This document shows positions 40,992 to 50,220 of a stretch of 64,000 bases of DNA, piece after piece. Where the stretch lies: positions 42,621 through 106,620 of the IMG/VR virus record IMGVR_UViG_3300021962_000046, one strand, 5' to 3'. The stretch is from a virus. Under the pieces are notes generated by a model. The model made no database searches. It had not been told where the DNA came from and saw nothing but the letters and a program-made list of their open reading frames with translations. Position 1 is the stretch's first letter. The number at the start of each line of letters is the position of its first letter. Both the position numbers and the translations under genes were made by a program.

Positions 40992-43705
40992 GGTGTCGTC
41001 AACCCCCTCTTAGAAATTTCACCATTTAATTTTTCCATGTTATTGGTATATGATTGAAACACTCTAGGACTGAAACGCTTTTTGTTCTCATCGAAAGTAT
41101 CCATGATATCCTTGATTATTTTATGCAGTTCCAAAAGTTTTTTGTCATCGAGATAATCAATCAAAAGCAGTCCTGTCTCTACTCTCTTGAAAATTTCTCC
41201 AATAGCTCCTTTTTCGCCTTTTTTGATTCTTTTGTGAATCTCATTAGCTTCTTTTACAAAAGGATCATGTTTGGCCCTAATCGCAACAACATCTGTTTTG
41301 AATTTCTCTTTTTCAGCAGCACCAGATATGCTGTTTTGCAAATCGGTAAAAAGTTTTAAACTATGGATAGCTCTGGGATTTTTATCAATTTCAGCATTAA
41401 ATTTGGCAAGGGTGTCTTTGTATTGTGTCTGTGACATAGTTGGCATTTCCAATACACCACCAGCCCTTTTTAATTTTGCACCATCTGGTGGACTAGAAGC
41501 GTGTGCAGCCTGTCTGCTAACATTTCGAGTATTAATTGCAGCATTAAAATCAAGTTTGCCTTTGTTGTATAATTCTTGCGCCCCTGTTGTCAATTCATCA
41601 ACACCGATCTTGATTTTCGCCTTTTTAATCTGGTTCAAAATACTTGTTGCTTCATTTTGCAACAGTTGAACAAAAGCTGCATTGTCTAAATGCGAATTAT
41701 CTCTAACCAATCTGTGCAAAAGTGCATCTGATTGAGAAAGTATATCAGCTGGCGATGCGGTTTTGTTTGTATGCTGATTGTAAATCACATAAAGCTTTTT
41801 GATGATTTCAAAAATGTTCAATAAGTCTTGTGACATATTGTAAACATTTTTTCTCAAAGCCTGCAAAGTACCTTTGGCAGCAGTAGTGCCTACCGCTTCA
41901 CTAGCGTGTAGATTATTGATGTAATCATCAATCACGGTGTTTAGATCATATTCATATGAGCAAACACCAGCATCACCACGATGTCTTTGAACACAATGGC
42001 TAAATTCATCGGAAAATGCGAATTCAGAACGCATTCTTCTTGAGCCAGCTATTATGTGTTGGTCAACAAATCTATCCAACTCCTTGACTAGAAGAATATC
42101 CAAAACATTCAAATTTACACCAGTTTTTGTGAATAAATTTGGTTGATCCAAATTATCAAGAATTTTAATTTTACACAATTTATGCAATGAATCCTTGCTT
42201 CTTAATAAAACTAATTTTGGTGTTAATGTAGACTTTTTGTCTTTTATACTTTCTGTTGTCAAAAATCTCGTTATGTATTTGTCGATGTAATCATCTAGGT
42301 TGAATTTCTTGGAATTGAATAAAGTATTGAACCTATTTGTGAATCTTGGATCATCGACATGTAAGAAATTAGTCTCTGGACTCATTCTTGTACCTTCAAA
42401 ACTACCAGAAGTTCTTACATTGCTTCCCTGACGGACAACATCACCCGGAGCAGGTATCCTGTACATCTTGCGATTGATATGCAATTCTGGGTCATAGTAC
42501 TCCCTTCCTCTAAGATCAGGATGACCTGCACCCATACTCAAATATTCTTGACCATCAACATATCGATATCTGTTTGTGCTTAAAAGAACGGGATTTTCGA
42601 CCTCAGTTGGAGTTTCAACTCCATCAACAATTTTTCTGATTGTTTGTTTTTTATGCTTCATCAACAAAGGTGATTTGTTGTTTATTGTGTATCTTGTGAA
42701 AACACCCTTGGAGTCTGCGACCAATGATATCTCAGGACGATCACCAGATAAATCTGTAATATAACCTCTGTTTATTGCATCTCGCAAATCCTCAAGGGCT
42801 CGGCTTCTTGCAATTGATCTTACTTCATCAGTTGAATAACCAGCACCTAAATCAGCATCACGGAGATGAGTCTTTGTGGCAACTTCAATAAAAGGTTCTG
42901 GAGAGAATTCATCTTTGAATTTACCAGCGGGAGCTATCACTCCAGCATCATATTCTTTCTTTTCAGTTGCATTAGGCTCAACTAAACCATGAGCAATATT
43001 TGAAAGATGACTCTTTAAACGCTCACGAATAGTACCACTTGTCGGAAAAGTAAGACCATCTGTAACAAGAATATTTTCTTTCTTCTCATTTCCAGCAGCA
43101 TCACGGCTTGTTTTCTGAATCAACTGAGGATTAGACAGATCAAAACCGTCATTCCGTCCGGGTGTTCCTTCAAGCCTTCTTGCAAGTTGAGCAACCATAG
43201 GATTGGCTCTTACAATGGTAACATTCCTACCAGATTTTGAAGGTCGGCCAGCACCTATAAATTCAAAATCAACATCTTTGTTGAATCTTTCAAGTTTTTC
43301 TGTATCTGGAGGCACTTCTCTTTCAGCTTGCATCTTGGCTTTGCCATAAGCAGCTTTTCTTGAGAAGTGTTCAATCTCTTCTTGAGAAAGGTTGGGGTTT
43401 GTTTTTATCTTGTTTTTTATTTCATTATAAAATTTCTTGTAGTCTCTTCTGACTATAGGAGAACGCTTTTCATCAAGACCAATAAGATACTCATAAAGAT
43501 ATTTGTTATATCTTTGATATAATGCTTGAATCCAGTCTTTGCTGTCGAATTGATTCAAAAACCGAATATCTTCAGGTGTCATTTCAACAACACCCTTGTA
43601 AACAGAGTTAAATGAAGCTTCATTCAAAATATTTTGTTCTGAATTATTCTCTGTTTCTATCAATAAATTAAGGAATTTTGTATGCAAAGATTTTAATCCT
43701 GTCAT
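40988..43705 (-). CDS. Large putative internal virion protein, 905 residues
   Basis: Unknown. The start (MTGLKSLHTKFLNLL) and an ILNEAS segment (residues 26-31) give Leu-Asn-Glu before Ala, a good prohead-protease site. The body has Arg/Lys-rich parts with repeated Asp-Arg and His, for example SHCVQRHRGDAGVC, YRYVDGQEYLSMGAGHPDLRG and a long helical C-terminal third (LDDKKLLELHKIIKDIMD). No Walker, ADP-ribosyltransferase (R-S-E) or peptidase signature was confirmed. It is the largest non-fibre gene here and a good candidate for a protein injected with the DNA. Confidence 0.6.
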   Translation of the reverse strand: MTGLKSLHTKFLNLLIETENNSEQNILNEASFNSVYKGVVEMTPEDIRFLNQFDSKDWIQALYQRYNKYLYEYLIGLDEKRSPIVRRDYKKFYNEIKNKIKTNPNLSQEEIEHFSRKAAYGKAKMQAEREVPPDTEKLERFNKDVDFEFIGAGRPSKSGRNVTIVRANPMVAQLARRLEGTPGRNDGFDLSNPQLIQKTSRDAAGNEKKENILVTDGLTFPTSGTIRERLKSHLSNIAHGLVEPNATEKKEYDAGVIAPAGKFKDEFSPEPFIEVATKTHLRDADLGAGYSTDEVRSIARSRALEDLRDAINRGYITDLSGDRPEISLVADSKGVFTRYTINNKSPLLMKHKKQTIRKIVDGVETPTEVENPVLLSTNRYRYVDGQEYLSMGAGHPDLRGREYYDPELHINRKMYRIPAPGDVVRQGSNVRTSGSFEGTRMSPETNFLHVDDPRFTNRFNTLFNSKKFNLDDYIDKYITRFLTTESIKDKKSTLTPKLVLLRSKDSLHKLCKIKILDNLDQPNLFTKTGVNLNVLDILLVKELDRFVDQHIIAGSRRMRSEFAFSDEFSHCVQRHRGDAGVCSYEYDLNTVIDDYINNLHASEAVGTTAAKGTLQALRKNVYNMSQDLLNIFEIIKKLYVIYNQHTNKTASPADILSQSDALLHRLVRDNSHLDNAAFVQLLQNEATSILNQIKKAKIKIGVDELTTGAQELYNKGKLDFNAAINTRNVSRQAAHASSPPDGAKLKRAGGVLEMPTMSQTQYKDTLAKFNAEIDKNPRAIHSLKLFTDLQNSISGAAEKEKFKTDVVAIRAKHDPFVKEANEIHKRIKKGEKGAIGEIFKRVETGLLLIDYLDDKKLLELHKIIKDIMDTFDENKKRFSPRVFQSYTNNMEKLNGEISKRGLTTP

Positions 43706-43758
43706 GTTATCTCCGTTTTTATTATATAGAATAATATTGAGTAATTAATACATAGGGT

Positions 43759-44628
43759 ATGTCAGATTATTTATACTTGAAAAGACCAACTAGAGAAGTT
43801 GCGAATTGTGAAAAGGGATACAACCTTGGTGTTTCAGATCCCTTGGACATTTCCAAACTAGGGCCAAGACCAAATCGTGGCAAAATCAGAGGACAGCTTA
43901 AAGACTATGTTCTTTTGATGCTTGGGGCTCCTGTAGTTCAAATTGAACTAGATGAACAACAACTTGATGCTGCCGTAGATCTTTCTTTGCAAATTTTAGA
44001 AGAATGGGCACCTAGAGAATATTTTCAATATTATGTGTTCAACACTATTCCCGGCCAAAGCATCTATTCAATGCCACCCGACATTGGTTACATAAGAAAT
44101 GTTTTCTATAAGGAAACAGGAACCTTCGCATTTCAATCAAGTGATTTAGGAGGTGCAATACCTGTAGAATACTTTTATCCAGGTGGTTCTTATGCGAGCA
44201 TACAAGGTGGACTAATCGATCCAGTACAACCAATATGGGGTCGTGGAGGAGAGTGGAGTTTATATAAGGGGTACGAGCAAATGTACTCCAGATTAGCTTC
44301 AAATCTTGGTGGATGGGAATTTTATGGTGGTTATCAAAATATAAAAATTTATCCAATACCCTATAGAGTTCACAGAGTCGTTGTTCATTACATTCAAAAA
44401 AATAATGATTGGGGAAGAGTTCAACAGGTAATGCAAGAAGGAGCTTTGGCCTTTGCAAAAATTATGTTGGGAAGAATTAGAAGTAAGATTAAGAACCCAC
44501 CGGGGCCAAATGGTGGTGTACAGCTTGATGGTGATACTTTGCTTCAAGAGGGCATACAGGAAAAGAAAGATTGGGAAGAAAGATTAATTACTAGATATGG
44601 TGATGTACTTGGGCCTACCCTTGATTGA
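43759..44628 (+). CDS. 13: gp13-like neck protein
   Basis: Head completion (neck) protein at the head-tail joint. The 289-residue protein has the family signature near residues 45-80: GQLKDYVLLMLGAPVVQIELDEQQLDAAVDLSLQILEEW, the LKDYVxxxLGAPVVxIEVDEDQLxxAIxxAL pattern of T4-like gp13. The middle is Gly/Tyr-rich (GGWEFYGGYQNIKIYPIPYRVH) and the C-terminus is helical. It is the first gene of a long plus-strand run leading to the fibres. Confidence 0.82.
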   Translation: MSDYLYLKRPTREVANCEKGYNLGVSDPLDISKLGPRPNRGKIRGQLKDYVLLMLGAPVVQIELDEQQLDAAVDLSLQILEEWAPREYFQYYVFNTIPGQSIYSMPPDIGYIRNVFYKETGTFAFQSSDLGGAIPVEYFYPGGSYASIQGGLIDPVQPIWGRGGEWSLYKGYEQMYSRLASNLGGWEFYGGYQNIKIYPIPYRVHRVVVHYIQKNNDWGRVQQVMQEGALAFAKIMLGRIRSKIKNPPGPNGGVQLDGDTLLQEGIQEKKDWEERLITRYGDVLGPTLD

Positions 44629-44634
44629 TAAATA
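44627..44634 (+). promoter_or_regulatory. Late-promoter-like box GATAAATA
   Basis: GATAAATA overlapping the end of gp13, 46 bases before the ATG of the 44680 gene. One base from TATAAATA. Confidence 0.42.
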
Positions 44635-44679
44635 TATTTTTTGTATAAATTAAATTTTTAACATCAAAAAGAGGCTTTC

Positions 44680-44877
44680 ATGAAATTTTTAGAATACATT
44701 GAAAGAAGAGAAAAAATACTATTAGAGAGAAAAAAGAAAAAGAAATGGATTCAAAAGGCTATCAAACATCCCGGCAGATGTGCAGACATGGGTAGTGCAG
44801 ACTGCCCAGAAGGAAGTCCGCAATATAATTTAGCTATGAGATTCAAGTCTGGCGAATTCAGCAAAAAGTCTAATTAA
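44680..44877 (+). CDS. Small basic protein with targeting-like start
   Basis: A 65-residue protein starting MKFLEYIERREKILLERKKKKK, then KHPGRCADMGSADCPEGSPQYNLAMRFKSGE. The first part shares the amphipathic start; ILLER contains Leu-Leu-Glu before Arg, a weak cleavage match. The CADMGSADC/PEGSPQYNLAMRFK segment looks conserved and could bind metal (two Cys). GAGG precedes the ATG. Probably a small virion protein. Confidence 0.58.
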   Translation: MKFLEYIERREKILLERKKKKKWIQKAIKHPGRCADMGSADCPEGSPQYNLAMRFKSGEFSKKSN

Positions 44878-44899
44878 TTTTCAAATTAGTCCTTGTATC

Positions 44900-44907
44900 T
44901 ATAAATA
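44900..44907 (+). promoter_or_regulatory. T4-type late promoter TATAAATA
   Basis: Exact TATAAATA, 41 bases before the ATG of the 44948 gene, at the head of the fibre gene cluster. Confidence 0.6.
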
Positions 44908-44947
44908 GATTTATATCTATATTAGGCTATTTAATAAAGGTGTTTGA

Positions 44948-45394
44948 ATGGCTGATTTAAACAAGGGCTTGCCCATAGTTGTATCTGATGAAAATCTCAG
45001 TAACTTTGCTGAGATTTCAAGTATTGTGCCATTGCCTACTGCTGTAGGCTTAGTAGTCAGAGATGCAACACAAGGCAGTAAGACTAGTGCTGAAAGCAGA
45101 CCAGTAGTAATAGCATCTGATCAACAAGTTGCAAGAAATACTGTAACAATAAATCAAGCAAGTGTAACAAGCACACCAACCGCTCTTCCAAATACAGCAA
45201 TTCAGTTGTCTTGCACTATAAAAGCACACAATAGCAATACAGAATCTGTTTATATAGGTTTGGGAAATACCTTAAGTGCAACAAATGGTTTTGAACTTGG
45301 GCCTGGAGAAAGCCTTACGATACCAGCAAGCAATTTGAATTTAATTTATCATTTTGCTAATGGCACTCAAAGAATCTCTTATATTGGTGTTTAA
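44948..45394 (+). CDS. Small beta-rich virion protein (fibre cluster)
   Basis: A 148-residue protein starting MADLNKGLPIVVSDENLSN. The part RPVVIASDQQVARNTV and the later VYIGLGNTLSATNGFELGPGESLTI have the look of a small beta-sandwich phage domain seen in tail or decoration proteins. No membrane or signal segment. It ends three bases before the giant fibre gene and probably belongs to the same structure. Confidence 0.6.
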   Translation: MADLNKGLPIVVSDENLSNFAEISSIVPLPTAVGLVVRDATQGSKTSAESRPVVIASDQQVARNTVTINQASVTSTPTALPNTAIQLSCTIKAHNSNTESVYIGLGNTLSATNGFELGPGESLTIPASNLNLIYHFANGTQRISYIGV

Positions 45395-45396
45395 AG

Positions 45397-48300
45397 ATGA
45401 TAATAGGACAAACAAACCACAATCCAGGTTTAACACAAGCTGTAGCAGATAAAAGATATTTTTCAATATCTTCTGGAGTGATATTATCTGGTGAATTGAT
45501 AGCTGGTTCTGGATTATTTTTTAATAGTGGAAATTATGATGGTCTTTTAGATACAGTCATTTCAATATCAAGCGGTGGCATATTAGGTTACATGCTGAAT
45601 AATAATTCTATTCAAGCAGGCAACAGTAATATAACTATTGCCAGAAATTCTTCTGGAAATGTTTTAATAAGTGCGGTTGTTAGTGGAATAGGCGGTGTAA
45701 GCCAACCTTTATCTGCTTTTAACGGTTTGTCTTTTGCAAGTGGAAATTTTTATGACGGATTTTCAGGAAATTTAATTGGTTTACAGTCAGGAGGTATTGG
45801 CAGCGGACTTATTGCTAGTGGAAGTATATTAAATTATCATCTAGGATCTGGTGTAATAGTAATAAATTCTGGCAAGATAGTTTCTGGAGCCACTTTTGAA
45901 TTAACTGTTGGTAGTGGACTGGCATTTGTTAATGGAAATGTTTATAACCCAAGTGTTGGCACCAATTTCATCGGAATTGCTTCTGGATTTAAATTAGTTG
46001 GATCTGGCACTATTGCTAGTGGAAATTTTGTTTCAGGTTTTGACCAAATAACAATAAACAATACCACAATAAAACTAGGTGGTTCTGGAACTATTTCTGC
46101 TTTAACACCAAATTCATTGAGTAATGGTTCAGGAATTGCTTCATTTACCTTCAATGGATCATCTGGTGCTACCGTTTCCATAGCCTCTGGTGGCATATTA
46201 GATACCATGATAGGTTCTGGTGCTGTTACTAGCGGTCGTGTAGGAATTGGTGCTGTAAATAATTTTAATATATCTAGTGGTACTATTGCAAATGATAAAC
46301 TTGCAAACTCTTCAATAACAATCAATGGATCTCAAACTGCACTTGGTGGAGCTTATAACAACGCAACATTAACATTTGGTTCTGGTCTTACTGGTGGTTC
46401 TTACAATGGTTCTGGTGCTGTTACTATTAATATTGGTTCTGGTGGTATTGTTTCTGGAATGCTTGGCAATCAAGTTGTCAATGTAAACAACATCAATAAC
46501 AATACTTTGATCAACAACCATGTTGCTAGTGGTTTATCATTCTTTGGCTCTGGTGTCGTAAATTCAGGCAGCATAGCTAGTGGGTTTAGTCTAGTTAGTT
46601 CTGGTAGTATTACTAGTGGTTCAATAGCCTCTGGTGCTACCTTTGGATTGTCTGTTGGAAGTGGATTGGCTTTTGCTAGTGGAGATATTTACAATCCAAC
46701 TGCTGGAACTAATTTTATTGGAATTGCCTCTGGATTTAAACTAGTCGGTTCTGGTACTGTTACTAGTGGTTCAATAGCTTCCGGCAGCATTTCAAGTGGC
46801 TTGTTGGCTTCTGGTTTCAATCAAATCACAATTAACAACACAACAATATTATTGGGTGGTTCTGGGACTATTTCTGCTTCAACACCAAATTCATTGAGTA
46901 ATGGCGTTGGAATTGAGCCATTTACTTTCAATGGATCATCTGGTGCTACTGTGGCAATAGCTTCTGGTGGTGTTACTAGTGGACTTGTTGCTTCAGGTCA
47001 AATTGGAATAAATCATCTTGCTTCTGGTGTTGTTCAAAACTTTATTAGTGGTGGCATAACAATAAATGGTGCAATTACACCTATTGGTAGTTCTTACAAT
47101 AATGCAACATTAACTATTGGTACTGGTCTTACTGGTGGCTCCTACAATGGTTCTGGAGCAGTTACAATAGCAGTTGGTTCTGGAGCTATTGTTTCTGGAT
47201 TGCTTGGTAATCAAGTAGTCAATGTAAATAACATAACTAACAACACTTTGATCAACAACCATGTTGCTAGTGGTTTGACATTTGTTGGTTCTGGGAGTGT
47301 AGTTAGTGGAAGCGTAGCTTCTGGAACAATCACAATAAACGAATTGGGATCTGGTCTTTCTCAATCAAATGCTCTTAGTTTTTCAAACTCATTTAATTTC
47401 AGTATTTCGGGAACTGCTAGTTATAATCCTCGTATTGCTTCAGGAACTTTATCGATAGCTTCTGGTGGCATAGTTTCTGGAATGCTTGGAGACAATAGTG
47501 TAATTAGTGGCAGCATAGCTTCTGGTCAAATTGGTGGTTTTCACATACTAAGTGGTCTTGTAAAAGCAGGTAGTAATGTTACCGTTGCAGTTGACGCAAC
47601 AAACACTTATACAATAAGTGCTACTGTAAGTGGTGGTTTAGCAGTAGAAGCATTAACTGTAAATAGTGGTCTTGTTTTAGCTAGTGGTACTTCTTTTAAT
47701 GGTTCGATTGCAAATACTATTGGTATTGCTTCTGGTGGTGTAATATCCAATTTAATAGCCGATAATGCAATTACAACTAGCAAGGTAGCCTCTGGTGCTA
47801 TTGGAACCAACGAAATAGCTAGTGGTTCAGTAACAGCAAATCATATTGCTTCAGGCGCAATTATCTCTGTTGACATTGCTGACAATGCTGTTGTAAGTGG
47901 AAAAATAGCATCTTTTGCAATAATAAACGATAACATTTCTAGTGGAACAATTGCTAATGACAAATTAGTAAATTCTTCAATAACAATCAATGGTGCTTCA
48001 ACTGCACTAGGTGCTGCTTATAACAACGCAACACTAACAATTGGCACAGGTTTAACTGGTGGATCTTATAATGGTTCTGGTGCTGTAACTATAGCCATTG
48101 GTTCTGGTGGTGTTACTAGTGGTCTTATTGCTTCAGGTCAAATTGGAATAAATCATCTTGCCTCTGGTGTTGTTCAAAACTTCATTAGTGGTGGAATCAC
48201 AATCAATGGTGCAGTAACACCTATTGGCAGTTCCTATAACAATTCAACATTAACAATCGGTACTGGTCTTACTGGTGGTTCATATAATGGTTCAGGTGCT

Positions 48301-50220
48301 GTAACCATCGCTATTGGTTCTGGTGCCATCGTAAGTGGATTGCTTGGAAGTGGATCAGTCGTAGTTAACAATATAGGTTCTGGTCAATTAATTAACGATC
48401 ACATTGCGAGTGGTTTGACATTTGTTGGTTCTGGTAGTGTAGTTAGTGGAAGCGTGGCTTCTGGAACAATCACAATATACAATATAGGTTCTGGTCTTAC
48501 ACTAGTTGGTTCTGGAAGTATATTATCTGGAACACTTGCTCCTGGTGCTACTTTTGAATTAAGTGTTGGTAGCGGATTAGCTTTTGGTAGTGGAAATGTT
48601 TTCAATCCTAGTGTTGGAAATAACTTTATTGGTATTTCTTCTGGTGGTATTGTACCAAACCATATAGGTTCTGGATTTGCACTAGTTGGTTCTGGCACGA
48701 TAGTAATCAACAACATATCGTCTGGGTTCACACTTGTTGGTTCAGGTAGTGTAATTAGTGGAAGCGTGGCTTCTGGAACAATCACGATAAATGAGTTGGG
48801 ATCTGGTCTTTATCAATTAAATGATCTTAGTTTTTCAAACTCATTTAATTTCAGTATATCTGGATCTACTAGTTATAATCCTCGTAGTGCTTCAGGGACT
48901 TTATCTATAGCTTCTGGGGGTATTACTTCAGGAATGCTTGGAGATAATGTTGTAAATGTAAACAATATAGGTTCTGGTCAAGTAATAAACAATCATATTG
49001 CTAGTGGATTGAAATTCGTCGGTTCTGGCTCCGTAATAAGTGGAAGTATTGCTTCTGGAACAGTAACAATAAATGAAATAGCTTCTGGTGCTGTGCTTGC
49101 AAACAATCTAAGTTTCTCCAGCAGTTTTCAATTTGCAACTGTTTCTGGCACTATTGGCTACAATCCGTTGGCTGCTTCTGGAAGTCTTGCGATTGCAACT
49201 GCTGGTATTACTAGTGGTTTAATCGGTAGCGATGCTGTTTTGAGTGGAAATGTTGGTTCTGGGCAGATTGTTGGTTGGCATATTGCTAGTGGTCTTGTAA
49301 AAGCTGGTAGTAATGTTACTGTTTCTGTTGATGGAAATAATACATACACAATAGATGCCACTATAAGCGGTGGTGTTGCCATAGCAAGGCTAAATGTAAA
49401 TAGTGGTCTTGTTTTAGCTAGCGGTACTTTTTTTAATGGGAATTCAGAAAATACGATAGGACTCGCTTCTGGTGGTGTCGTATTAAACAATATTGCTAGT
49501 GGTTTTACCCTAGTTGGTTCTGGTTCAGTAATTAGTGGTAGCATCGCTTCTGGTACGATCACAATAAATGAATTAGTTTCTGGAACACTATTTAATGTTC
49601 GTGATGCAGCAAGCGGAAGACTTATAACGAGTTTACAATCTGGAACCAATAATGCACAAGCCCATTCCGGCTTAACATATGATGGGCAATTATTAAAACT
49701 TATATCTACTAGTGGTGGTGCAAATGTAATACAGGTCGAAGGCGTAAATGGCAATCTACTAACAATAACAGACAATCCTACTGGGAGTATTTTATCTGTA
49801 GAGGATATTAGCAACAATCCTATATTTGTGGTCAATTCAGAAGGTGATAGGGGTTACACAAGTACTTTTTCTGCTTTTAAAACAGGCATTACTGGAAGTG
49901 GTGAAATATTCAAAGTGCCTACCTCTGCTGGCAATGCAATTTATTATGATTATTATTTGATTAGTACAACAGGATCTCAGAGAGCAGGTAGTGTTGTTGC
50001 AACATGGATTTATAATGTAGTTTCTGGTGCTTTGACAGCATCAGGAATAGTGTATACAGATACAAGTACTGTTGATTTAAATGGCGATACATCTTCAATA
50101 AATTTGAATCCTTTATTTACAAATTATTCTGGAAACATAAATTCTGGTTATATTTCTCTTTTTGCAAACATTGTTGATGCAACGACTTGGACAATAAAAA
50201 TTGGAGCAAGAGTGATCTAA
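45397..50220 (+). CDS. Giant repetitive tail fibre protein, 1607 residues
   Basis: Receptor-recognition fibre. After a short N-terminus (MIIGQTNHNPGLTQAVADKRYFS, a likely virion-attachment part) about 1400 residues consist of a Gly/Ser/Ala/Ile/Val repeat whose core is SGxIASGxI..., with a larger ~100-residue module containing SYNNATLTIGTGLTGGSYNGSG repeated many times. This composition suggests a long beta-helical or triple-stranded shaft. The C-terminus ends TIKIGARVI, nearly the same as the end of the 52064 fibre. Repeated DNA segments inside may drive length variation. No enzyme motif was seen. Start codon ATG follows the previous stop by two bases. Confidence 0.85.
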   Translation: MIIGQTNHNPGLTQAVADKRYFSISSGVILSGELIAGSGLFFNSGNYDGLLDTVISISSGGILGYMLNNNSIQAGNSNITIARNSSGNVLISAVVSGIGGVSQPLSAFNGLSFASGNFYDGFSGNLIGLQSGGIGSGLIASGSILNYHLGSGVIVINSGKIVSGATFELTVGSGLAFVNGNVYNPSVGTNFIGIASGFKLVGSGTIASGNFVSGFDQITINNTTIKLGGSGTISALTPNSLSNGSGIASFTFNGSSGATVSIASGGILDTMIGSGAVTSGRVGIGAVNNFNISSGTIANDKLANSSITINGSQTALGGAYNNATLTFGSGLTGGSYNGSGAVTINIGSGGIVSGMLGNQVVNVNNINNNTLINNHVASGLSFFGSGVVNSGSIASGFSLVSSGSITSGSIASGATFGLSVGSGLAFASGDIYNPTAGTNFIGIASGFKLVGSGTVTSGSIASGSISSGLLASGFNQITINNTTILLGGSGTISASTPNSLSNGVGIEPFTFNGSSGATVAIASGGVTSGLVASGQIGINHLASGVVQNFISGGITINGAITPIGSSYNNATLTIGTGLTGGSYNGSGAVTIAVGSGAIVSGLLGNQVVNVNNITNNTLINNHVASGLTFVGSGSVVSGSVASGTITINELGSGLSQSNALSFSNSFNFSISGTASYNPRIASGTLSIASGGIVSGMLGDNSVISGSIASGQIGGFHILSGLVKAGSNVTVAVDATNTYTISATVSGGLAVEALTVNSGLVLASGTSFNGSIANTIGIASGGVISNLIADNAITTSKVASGAIGTNEIASGSVTANHIASGAIISVDIADNAVVSGKIASFAIINDNISSGTIANDKLVNSSITINGASTALGAAYNNATLTIGTGLTGGSYNGSGAVTIAIGSGGVTSGLIASGQIGINHLASGVVQNFISGGITINGAVTPIGSSYNNSTLTIGTGLTGGSYNGSGAVTIAIGSGAIVSGLLGSGSVVVNNIGSGQLINDHIASGLTFVGSGSVVSGSVASGTITIYNIGSGLTLVGSGSILSGTLAPGATFELSVGSGLAFGSGNVFNPSVGNNFIGISSGGIVPNHIGSGFALVGSGTIVINNISSGFTLVGSGSVISGSVASGTITINELGSGLYQLNDLSFSNSFNFSISGSTSYNPRSASGTLSIASGGITSGMLGDNVVNVNNIGSGQVINNHIASGLKFVGSGSVISGSIASGTVTINEIASGAVLANNLSFSSSFQFATVSGTIGYNPLAASGSLAIATAGITSGLIGSDAVLSGNVGSGQIVGWHIASGLVKAGSNVTVSVDGNNTYTIDATISGGVAIARLNVNSGLVLASGTFFNGNSENTIGLASGGVVLNNIASGFTLVGSGSVISGSIASGTITINELVSGTLFNVRDAASGRLITSLQSGTNNAQAHSGLTYDGQLLKLISTSGGANVIQVEGVNGNLLTITDNPTGSILSVEDISNNPIFVVNSEGDRGYTSTFSAFKTGITGSGEIFKVPTSAGNAIYYDYYLISTTGSQRAGSVVATWIYNVVSGALTASGIVYTDTSTVDLNGDTSSINLNPLFTNYSGNINSGYISLFANIVDATTWTIKIGARVI

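Noticed and set aside
45942-49835. Long minus-strand open frames rich in Pro/Glu/Leu opposite the fibre repeats (also at 52423-53070, 56726-56986 and 60271-61413)
   Set aside because: They mirror the Gly/Ser/Ala repeat on the plus strand, have repetitive unnatural composition and lack ribosome sites; they are antisense shadows.
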